Shown: piece after piece, positions 42,724 through 52,000 of the stretch
Position numbering within the stretch: position 1 is the first letter of the stretch
Layout of the letters: every line of letters begins with the position of its first letter
From: Stropharia rugosoannulata
Lineage: Eukaryota > Basidiomycota > Agaricomycetes > Agaricales > Strophariaceae
Assembly: GCA_028532985.1 (NCBI GenBank)
Contig: JANCIK010000002.1
Location: forward strand, 1,860,001-1,924,000
Direction: 5' to 3'
Length of the DNA stretch: 64,000 nucleotides
Position numbers and translations under genes: made by a program
Notes under the pieces: generated by a model
Seen by the model: only the letters and a program-made list of their open reading frames with translations
Told to the model about the DNA's origin: nothing
Database searches by the model: none

Positions 42724-43934
42724 TGACAGGGCTGCTTTTTGGCTACGGGTGTAAACAGTCAGAAGGTCCGTTAGTGGAATAGCTGCGCGCAGGAAAACAC
42801 AGAGGGACTAGAGTGAAGCCTGACTCATAGTCTATAGCTATCAGCGCGCTTTATGACTACAAGCGCCTGCGCGCACCGTATTGCGAGAGGGATCGGTCAG
42901 CGAGCTGCACAGTCTAAAGTGCATAGTCTGGTCATCCGTGCGAGCGATAGAAGAGGCGTAGAACGGTTAAGCACCAGCGAAGTGCGGTGTGAGTACAGCT
43001 GAGCGAGTACCAAGGGCGGTGTGAAGGGCTGTGCGCGCATCTCATGTGCGCGCATCGCGAAGGCAGAATTTGCCTAAGTCCACACATCATGTGACCGTGG
43101 CGGCGCGCATCAAAAGACGCGCAAAAGCCCGAGGGAACGAACGACATGCACGCAGCGAATGCCAAGGGGCTGGAACACTAGAGGGAAGCCCGGATGCGAT
43201 GCGCGGACCTTTGGTCGCGCGTTGCTAGTATTTACTTCACCATATCATTAGTACACATGCGCGCATCGCATATAAACCTGTATCCTTGTCTATAGTAATC
43301 TAAGCAATTGTCTACCCACTAGATCTGTGTGCTGGGTTCCGTCCCAGGCCGTCAGCGGGCTGTGTTTAGCTTTTGTTAGGGTCTTAACTGTGAAGTGTTT
43401 GTGAATCATAGGAGTTTTGGATAGCTTCTGGCCACCGGGTCATTTGGAGAGCTCAGTGAGGAGTCAGTACAACCGTGTACGGAAACTCGCACTGTAGTGT
43501 TTAGACTGTGAGACTGCACCGCCGGGTGAAAGACTTTGGAGAGTCTTGGGATTGTTGGACTTTGGAGAGTCCGCGCATCGCACGAGGTCACCGGACCCGG
43601 AAGTGCGCGCAGCGAAGCCGTTCGCTAAAAACAATTTATTTCATTCATCATTTTGCCTAGCGTACGCCGCTAGCAACCGGGCTCTATCCGAGATTTACTA
43701 GAATTAAACCCCTCCTTACAAATGAACTTGCAGGCACTACTTGCTATTACAAAGACTAGAGGACACGAGGTGCGCGCATCGCACGTCCAGAACGGGAACC
43801 AGAGCAGAGCATAGATTATACTACCATTTAGTTGAGGGCGTTCGCTCGATCTAAGGGATAGGATCTCGCTCCGCTGGGTGTGTGTGTGTGTTGTGTTTCG
43901 CGATTTCGAGTCTAGCTACGCAGTAGACCTCTCA
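42724..43934 (+). repeat. 3' long terminal repeat
   Basis: Full-length copy of the 5' LTR, same length, TG...CA ends, differing at three seen CpG sites. Followed by GCGT. Confidence 0.95.
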
Positions 43935-44150
43935 GCGTGAAGATATTATGTTCTGGCATATTGCTCGAAACTTCAGATTTGTGTTACTTAAGTTACACAG
44001 TGTTCGCCAGTCACATTGTTCGGCAACAATATGTGCTATCTCCGTTATTTCGGACAACCTCTCGCCGCTACTGCATTGCGCGGTTGAATATCTTATTGAT
44101 GGGTCAAAACTGATGTGCGTATCTTTTTCATAGTGAGTTTTCCCTGTTAG
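43935..44150 (-). pseudogene. 5' part of the interrupted F-box/nucleotidyltransferase-like gene
   Basis: Minus-strand frame open from an acceptor-like TAACAG near 44150 to the LTR edge: SGERLSEITEIAHIVAEQC, then DWRTLCNLSNTNLKFRAIC and QNIISSR, which meets RIQLFINPFL on the other side once the LTR element and one GCGT copy are removed. The L-P/S-E-I ... D-W-x-x-L-x-N-L-S pattern resembles an F-box helix pair. First exon with Met not found. Confidence 0.55.
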
Positions 44151-44341
44151 ATGTTTTTATTTTACTTTATTTTGCACTCGAGCTTACCAATTGTTCTGTC
44201 AATGTATGATTTATATACATTTTTGCTTGGAATGTTGATGCGTTGCATGGTAAAGATTCTCGACGTTGTGTAGTTACGGTACAAAGTCAGGGTGGTAGTT
44301 GATACTCAATAACGTTCTGGCTTTATTTTTGTTTTGTTTCA

Positions 44342-45134
44342 TCATCCATTGAGATGGTCTTCCGCAATCAACCTGTTCAGTCATTAGTTCTAATTTTCTT
44401 TCGCATTGCTATTTTTTGGTCAAACTTACGTGATCAAAATGTTATGGATCAAAGGTATTTCTCGCAATGTAATATTGTCTATGTCACCAATTTTGGACGT
44501 TTTAATGACCAAAATGTCCCCGTACCATCGGTGGATGTTCAAATCATCGACTATTGAACCAACCAAGAAGTTCAGTTTGATATATGTCTCTAATCCCATT
44601 TCCTGTGTAATCGCTTAAGTATTGCAAATATAGTTTGACATGTTATTACTTACTTGATTACAATAAAAGAAAGTGTATTTTCCATCTAGTTCGTCGCCAT
44701 TCGTCATAGGAAATTTTGTTACTGTCTTTTGGTTTTCGTTCATGTTTATCACAGGTGTTAAATTTTCCGGAATTATTGGGAGCCACATGTGAATGTCTAA
44801 ATCAGATGGTTGTTTCGCTTCTTTGACTCCGGCTCTCAAGGGAACATGAACTATAACTGGCTCTTCCGCATCACATTCAAAAAGGACGCCTGTCCATAAT
44901 GGCGTAGTCTGGTGCGGTTGTGCGTTAATGTCAGTCAGAACGATTTCGAGCTCGGTAGCTTCTTACATTGTTTTTGAGTATTATTGCTTGTGCTATGTAT
45001 TTTTCTTCGAGAGGCGATGGGCTTTTGTTGTCCATTGGAATTGGTGTTGGATGAGTATGGTGTAGGGATAAATAGCCATAGTATTCTTCGACTTTTGTTT
45101 CTGTATGAATGATGATTATGTCACAGTATGTCAT
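44342..45134 (-). CDS. Unknown AT-rich-island protein, three exons, one frame problem
   Basis: Not recognised. Starts MTYCDIIIIHTETKVEEYYG at 45134. The frame must change near 44955, where 16 bases (GTAAGAAGCTACCGAG) look like a donor-acceptor pair but are too short for a normal intron; otherwise it is a one-base shift. It continues LEIVLTDINAQPHQTTPLW and GVKEAKQPSDLDIHMWLP, a donor after FFYCNQ, exon EMGLETYIKLNFLVGSIVDD ... IPLIHNILIT, and a last exon LIAEDHLNG with TGA at 44342-44344. Beta-strand-rich, no signal peptide. Possibly related to the other island genes by its strand pattern only. Confidence 0.45.
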
Positions 45135-45324
45135 GCCGAGTTTTATATATTATCATGTGAAAACGATGGCATGATGACGTATGTTGTCTATTACTATGCA
45201 GTCATCGCCAATGGTTTATCTGTTCGACGTCGGTTTTTAAAAATTCTATATCTTCGCTTCTTTAATTTGTTCATGTTCATTTTTTTATTCCAGAAAAAAG
45301 TAGTATTATAAGTAAGTTATGTGT

Positions 45325-45896
45325 TTACAAATATTCTTGTTCTGGGTCTTCAGTATTCGTTATAATGTCGTGAATGGATAGGGTCCTTTGATTTTGTCTG
45401 ATTGCATACTGAACTATATAAAAGATTATTTGGTGGCATGAAACTGGTTGAGGTTGTATGCCATAGCATAACGCAGATTGCATCACAGTTGATAAGTGTA
45501 TACGGCGTACGGTTTCCGGAGGTAAACTTATCATTAGTTCACCGTGGTCTGGTAGCGCGTACAACATTTGATGTCTATTTGCCGCTGTTACGGAATCGTT
45601 GGCATAAATTATGCATATTCGAAGGTCTTGATAAAGTTTTTTGTTTTTTGTTTTTTAGGTTGGTGGTCTTAAACAATCACAACGTACTAGCGTTGATATT
45701 CAATGGCAATCGTATTGAATATTGGATGATAATCCCAATGAAAATTGTTGTGTTGTCGGCTATGAAACAAATGCGCATGCTGACGGTGACTATGATAGTT
45801 CAAATTAGTAAGGAAGTGGTGATTGTGAGTGGCTTGTTTTTTTATATATACCTGAGCTGGAATTGTAGCGTACAATAGCGCCTGGACGTGATTCAT
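45325..45896 (-). CDS. Unknown AT-rich-island gene (two coding blocks)
   Basis: Not recognised. One block at 45896-45687 ends NFHWDYHPIFNTIAIEYQR; a second runs about 45640-45325 (IIYANDSVTAANRHQMLYAL, LMISLPPETVRRIHLSTVM) and ends DPEQEYL. They are in different frames, so an intron around 45,650-45,690 is needed; its ends were not fixed. Treat the joined gene as tentative. Confidence 0.35.
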
Positions 45897-46070
45897 TCAT
45901 TGTATGAAGTCTGGTGCGGCGTTAGATAGTGGGAGCAGTAAATTTATTAGCGTTCACATTCTACTCAGGTTTAAATACAGATCTGGGACGAGTTTTCAAG
46001 GCATATACATTACTAGCGTCCTAACACAGAAACAAGTACATATTCATTCCAGATCATATATCATCCAGCG

Positions 46071-47168
46071 CTATTTCGTCTTCTTGGAACGTTTCGCAGT
46101 GGAGCTTTCCGCATCGTGAGGAAGGCTCTGTTGGTTGTCCTTGAATTTCATTAGTTTTCAGTTTTCAAACGTTGAGATAACATACCTCGATGTTCGAAGG
46201 TTCTTGTGGACCTGGTTGAGGATTTGCCTTCGGGCCGAAGTGAGTTACTGCTGCTTCTTCTTCTCGTTCGCTCGCTTTTCTCTTCTTCGGTGACGTTTGA
46301 GAAATCCTGAGTGGTCCCGATCAGTTGGAGAATGGATTCTTCACGTTACATCCAAGTTCGAGAATGGTAATCTGCTGCAATAACGCGCTGTAAGTGTTAG
46401 AGTCTGCTTTCTTTGCATTGTCCGATTTTGAAGGCATGTAAAAGTGTTTGAGTGTGAATGTGATTTCAACTAGTGATCCAGATAAGAATGATTGTAGGTT
46501 ATTCGTTGGTACCGGTTTGCCTTCATACCAAACAGGTAAGAAGTCTGTGCGAATTTGATGAGTTCCTTTGGCTAAAAACCTATCGAACTCTTGTTGGTGA
46601 TCGTCCGTCACTTGGTACTTTCGCAAGGTTGGCTTGTTTAGTTTGTTCACCGCTGTAGTTAATGGGTTAAATAGTATAATGATGTTAGTTAACATGTTCA
46701 CACCTTCGTCATTGGAAGGAGCGCACTGTAAAATTATTATGTGAGAGATAATATTTACAAAGGTAATGAGTAACGTACACGTTCAAACAGGAACCAAGAT
46801 AATCGTAAAGCATCTTCCAGGTTGTCGTCATTGATAATGAAATGCTGCTCGGGACCATCCTTCATCTTAATCGCACTTTGAATTTCTTTTAACTCCTTCA
46901 ATGCTTTCTTGAAGTCTTCTTCGAATATGGTGTCAGTAGGTGCTATCAAAGTTAGCTGGAATTTGGTCTTTTCGATCTTGGTTTGAAACTTTTCCGAGCT
47001 AATATGGTTGCCATGCAGTTCGAAGAATAACCTTGAGGGCGATACAAGTCCAACTAGTGTTATGAGTAGATTTTCATTGGAATTGGCGACGTTGAGGATG
47101 TGTCCTGGTGCCGAAGTCTTCCACTGCCACATGGTAGCGAATTCATTTGAGGCCGCGTAGTTGTCCAT
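46071..47168 (-). pseudogene. Unknown AT-rich-island protein, family member 2, with in-frame stop
   Basis: Not recognised. Exon 1 from ATG 47168 (MDNYAASNEFATMWQWKTSA) to FLFER; intron of 56 bases; exon 2 CAPSNDEGVNMLTNIIILF ... LSGSLVEITFTLKHFYMP ... LLQQITILELGCNVKNPFSN, then TGA at 46321-46323. The same frame goes on beyond the TGA as SGPLRISQTSPKKRKASE, a basic nuclear-signal-like tail, splices after PSNIE to DNQQSLPHDAE and ends SKKTK at TAG 46071-46073. The tail with its own intron suggests the TGA is a recent nonsense change. Related to the 26-27 kb gene. Confidence 0.5.
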
Positions 47169-47311
47169 GGTAAGTAATTGGCTTCGATGCCATATCGCAT
47201 TGAACGATGACGCGGATTGATCGTTGCTTTATTGAATAATATCAGTTCGTATTTTAAAATATATGAAGAAAGTGATAGCGCTCAACTTGTCAGATCGTTC
47301 GTTGGACATTG

Positions 47312-47515
47312 TTAATGATTGTGATGAAAGTTTGTATGAGATTGAGTTGTCGGTGGTGATTGATTGTGGATATCAAGCGTATATGGGACTTTGTCTGGAA
47401 TGACGCTTTCTCGTTCTGCAGCTCTGCATGACGTATTGGACGGATTCATGGTCACCTTGTTTTCTGGAATGAAAAGGTCGCCAGACATGAATGTCACCTT
47501 GTTTTTTGGAATCAC
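47312..47515 (-). CDS. Short frame with two copies of a 20-base repeat (doubtful)
   Basis: MIPKNKVTFMSGDLFIPENK... ends TNFHHNH. The IP(K/E)NKVT unit occurs twice because of a direct DNA repeat at about 47449-47515. No further evidence of coding. Confidence 0.15.
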   Translation of the reverse strand: MIPKNKVTFMSGDLFIPENKVTMNPSNTSCRAAERESVIPDKVPYTLDIHNQSPPTTQSHTNFHHNH

Positions 47516-47882
47516 TGTTCATTGTTAATCGATATGCCGATGAATTTTATGTCTTACATAGTATGCGCTCTATGCATGGATTGTCGTTCTTTATTGTATA
47601 GGCGGTTCGGAGCATTTCCGCGTCGTCTTGGCTAAGACTTGGCTAAAACATTTGTTTTTTGCGGTTGTGCGCAATTGAGAGCGATGTATGATATGTATAA
47701 TACTTCAGCGTACCGTCGGCACAATTTTGAGATTGTTGCTCACCTTCTTTTTGGTGCATATTAACTTCATCATCGACCTGAAGTTGAACCAATGCCGAAC
47801 TCAGTGTATGTCTACAACACTGTTTTTCAACAGTCTCTTTGAGAGTATTTTTGCTTACGTATCTTTAGTGATCTGATTGATC
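47516..47882. other. AT-rich spacer before the second nucleotidyltransferase-like gene
   Basis: No supported gene, though an upstream exon of the following plus-strand gene may lie here, since its frame is entered through an acceptor-like CTTTAG at 47865-47870. Confidence 0.4.
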
Positions 47883-48664
47883 CGTCCTCTGTGTTGCTTA
47901 ACATAGCGCAGCAGTACCAACTGGGTCCGGTAGTTCACTTGGTCTCTGTCCTTCGATCCTCAAACACAGTCATTTCCGGATCTTGGGCTCTTCATCACTT
48001 TTTCCCTGGATCTTTCGAACCTCAGGACCTGGATTTATACACCGCAGGCAGTCAAGATATTACCAATAACCCCATCATCACTTTTCTGTTGTCCCGTGGT
48101 TTTTTTGTGCATACTTGGAATGACATGGCCTATATCCAAAGAATTTCTGGACAAAGTCCTTCAATTCGACTTATTATCAAACTCACCCGTTCAGCAAGTG
48201 AAGAAGATCTATCCATTCATGTTGTGGTTTCTTCGACACCGGAGCCGTTCTATCCTATCATCAAGTTTCATAGTACTTTGCTTATGAACTTCATTGCATG
48301 GTATGGTGTCGTATGCTTGTATCCACGGTTAACACTTCAATGCAGAGGTATCATCAATCACATCATTGTTTCCAATTGCATATTACGGTGTTTGGAAAAG
48401 TATTGCGAACGCGGTTTTGATCTCGCCTATTCCCTTGGTGCATGGCCCGACATTGATCATGTGTGTGGTCTGTCTTCTTTTTGTCCTGATACCGTTCGTA
48501 CTTTACCTACTCATGATATTTTATTTATTCCGTTTGATGGATGTGATGGTGATATATCTGTTTATATTTCAACACATTCACAATTTACTTGGACCTTACG
48601 AGTTCCTTGTTGGCTCAGTACTACCCAGTCCATAGCCAACGATGAGTATTTATTAAGCATGTAA
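47883..48664 (+). CDS. Nucleotidyltransferase-fold-like protein of the AT-rich island
   Basis: The frame holds VVHLVSVLRSSNTVISGSWA, then HHFFPGSFEPQDLDLYTAG: a hydrophobic-G-S motif followed about 14 residues later by D-L-D-L, the metal-binding pattern of nucleotidyltransferase-fold proteins. Downstream are FHSTLLMNFIAWYGVVCLYP (typical of an agaricomycete family, as I remember it), CLEKYCERGFDLAY and a Cys-rich end before TAA/stop at 48662-48664. The first visible Met-like start is 47891; an upstream exon is likely. The interrupted gene at 27-28/44 kb is a second, more degenerate member. Enzyme activity is unproven. Confidence 0.55.
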
Positions 48665-49008
48665 TTTGTTATATGCGCCTTTTTAAAAAAAAAGTATTCG
48701 TTATAACTGTTTTACGTTCTATTGGATATTTATAGACGATTTTGAATAACATGTTGTACATTTGCTCGCTATCGATATGCTTGGCATTAGCATAAGTGAA
48801 AATGCATTGTAGATTTTGATCGAATGAAGGAGTCATGATGTTAGCTTAATATTTATTGCCAAATAAAGTATCTATTACCAAAATGGGCTGTTTTCATGTC
48901 ATTGTTATGTTCAAGGATGGTATCCGTCTATTAACCTCGTCTTCGCAATCATCTCTCAAGTTTTAACCATGTCAGTTTTGTTGTTATACACGTTCAAGAC
49001 AATGTTAA
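48665..49008 (+). other. AT-rich spacer before the Helitron transposase
   Basis: No coding evidence apart from a possible first exon of the transposase; ATG at 48968 followed by GTTTTG may be such an exon but is not supported further. Confidence 0.4.
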
Positions 49009-52000
49009 TCTTTTAAACAAAGGGATGACAATCGCTTACTTGCTAACAGCGTAGCTATTTCCGAAGAATTTCGCTGCATAACAAGCGGCAATTTACGCAA
49101 GATATGCACGAAACGCACCAACATACCTTTGAAGTCATTACCATCTCGTGTTACAGCATACAACACAATTTTGAAAATGCCTGGCAACATTCAAAAAGAA
49201 ATTATCGAAGACGTTCGCAATGACATAAGAAATAATAGCACTCAATATATGCAAAATAAACGACCGCAAAGTGCGTTTCAAGGAGCAGAAACTTCAAACA
49301 ATGAAGGAACCAATGCAGATGTTATCGAAGAAGATGTTATGCATATATCGGAATGTGTAGAACCAGATGTAAGTAATTTCATATGCGCTTTCGTTTTATC
49401 CTGATATCGTTTTCACTTTCAGCCTACTGATTCTGAAGCTATCAAGAACTTGATTGCAAGTGATTTTTTGAATTTTCCGTCGAAGGAGCATGTTGATAGG
49501 CTTGTTGCGTCCTTCATTGACAAGACTGGTAACGATGCTTTGGCTTTGGTGGTATGTGCAGCTTGTGCTCGAGAAATCTATAGGAAAGAAGCGTCAATCA
49601 TCCCGCTGAACGAGATCCCTAACCGCCGCCTTTTGGTTCCAAAGAAATCGCACGAGATGCATGATATATTTCTGAATATGTTACTCTGCCCTTCTGGTCT
49701 TTTAGAAGATAACACGAAGGCAGTCATCTGCAAAGAATGTCTTAATCGGTTAAAGAAGGATGAACTGCCTAAATTTGCTCTTGCTAACGACATGTGGATT
49801 GGTGTGATCCCAAAGGAACTGTCGATTCTTTCCTTGGTGGAACGCCTGTTGATCGCAAAGTATTTCCCAGTGGCGTACATTTTGAAGTTGTATCCGAAAT
49901 CGGGCTTTGGAAACAAGAAAATGTTATATTCCGGATTGAAGGGCAATGTATCGACGTACAAATTGGATCAGCGAAAGATAGCATCAAAAATCAGCAATAA
50001 CACAATGCCTCGGCATGCATCCATTTTAGCATCGACTATCGCTGTCACTTTCTTAACGCCAGCCGGTGTTCCAGAAAAATGTTTGCCAAAGGCGGTCTAT
50101 GTTCAACGAGAGCGTATTAGGGCGGCTTTACAGTTCCTGCAGGCAAACAATCCCCTATATAACGATATCACAATTTCTGAAGACCGACTCAATGAATTAC
50201 CAGAGAACAGTGTACCTGAAGAAATATTACTTACAGTTAAACACACTTCAGATACCTCTCAACTCGATATCGAACATGACGGATATGTACCTGTAGAAGA
50301 AGAAAATGAAGGAATTTATACCGAAGGTGCAGTTTTTAAACTTACTTTAATTAAGAAATGATAGACTTGACCTTCATTTGAAGATCAATTTGAATATTCA
50401 AACATGGATGAATTTGGCTCTGACGACGAAGAAGACGATGAAAATGAACAAGACAATGTTAATGAAGAGATTAGCAGTGCGTTCCACTTTTGGCTGTAAA
50501 TTCAATACTTCAATTTTAAACATAGATATCGGTGCCGACATTTCTTTGCAAGCCAATGGAGTTGTAGATGTCGATGGCTTCGACGTTCCTGCTGATGATA
50601 TCATGGCACACGCCCTAACCAATAGCGTCAAATTCCAAAAAATCGAAGATTTCCAAATCAGACGAAGCAGTGCGTTTGTAAACGAGTATGCAAGAAAGGA
50701 TGAATTTGGTCAAAGATTTGATGGAGGACCAAGCAATGCTAATCACCTTCTTGGTTCTTTTCCAGTCCTCTTTCCATATGGAATGGGTGGTTTCGAGATC
50801 GAAAGATCAGTCAATGTGCCTTATGAACTACATGTTCGTTGGGCTCTTCAGTATTTCGACAAACGGTTCAGGAATGATCCTCATTTCCCTTTTCAAGTAT
50901 TCGGTGTATGCCAAAAACGCCAAGTTTGCCGCTCAGCTGTTCTGCAGATGAAAAAAACCAGTTTTATGGAGCAACAATCGAGAATTCTGAACCTTACCGA
51001 ACAAGATTTAATCGCTGCTAGTCAAGAAGAAACCCGAAAGGTTCCATTCTCAAATGAAGGTGTTCGAGCACTGCAGAAACAACTCATGGCCGTACGAACT
51101 CGGGTGGTTGGTTCTGACGAATCTCGACAAAGTATGCGTTCAAAAATCTGGTCAAATAATCTTTGCTTTAATCCGGCAAATGCGTGGGTGACATTCAACT
51201 CACCAGACTATCAAGATCCTATAGCTCAAGTATTAACCGGCGCTGATATTGATATGGACAAATTCATCAATACATTAGGCCCTTCCTGTGAAGAACGTGC
51301 GACCAATATTGCTGCTGATCCTTATGCTTCAGCAAAGTACTTCCATTTGATGATGAACTTGATAATCGAAGAGTTGATTGGCATCAAGCGCGACAACAAT
51401 GGGCGCATATCTAGAAAGATGGGAGTTCTTGGGCATGTTCAAAGTTACATAGGGACTGTCGAAACCCAAGGCCGAGGTTCATTGCATCTGCATATGTTGC
51501 TATGGCTGAAGGACGCGCCCTCCTCGACCGAAATTCAGACTGCTCTTCAATCTGTACGGTTTCGCGCAAAAGCTAAGAAATACATCGAAAACGTCATTCG
51601 TGCTGATATAAAGGGTTTAACAACAAAAGAAGTTCTCCAAAAGATTCCACGCACCAAAAGTGTATCTTATTCTCGGCCTCCAGACCCTAGAATCATGAGT
51701 AACGATGAACAAGAAGAATTTGAGATCCAAGTTGCTAGATCATTACAACTGCATCAATGTTCTAAACGAACATGTCTAAAACTTGTGCGAGGTGAGTGCT
51801 ACGTCTTTGAATTACGTAAAATTAAATAAACAAACCATTATAATAGGGACGTACAAATGTAAACGTTGTGTGCCTTTCACAAGGGCAGACGCAGCTTGGA
51901 TTAAAAATAGCGGTGAATGGGGACCCAAACGACTTGCTGGCTATCTCAACAACTGGGTTCTGTCGATTGCGCGTTGCCTCAGGGGAAATCATGACATGAA

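Larger units (their letters stand above)
28052..43934 (+). mobile_element. 15.9 kb Ty3-like LTR retrotransposon with antisense gene cluster
   Basis: Two direct 1,211 bp LTRs (TG...CA), a PBS two bases after the 5' LTR, gag, protease, RT-RNase H-integrase in Ty3 order, and a PPT touching the 3' LTR. Pol ends at 36587, leaving 6.1 kb before the 3' LTR that encodes four minus-strand genes. GC-rich compared with the AT-rich island around it and dense in GCGC words on both strands. The pol frame is intact but the gag-pol junction region has several frame breaks, so this copy is probably non-autonomous now despite nearly identical LTRs. Confidence 0.93.

Noticed and set aside
28052..43934. Chromodomain on the integrase
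   Set aside because: The integrase C-terminus shows a GPY/F-like module and an acidic tail only; no chromodomain aromatic cage pattern was seen.
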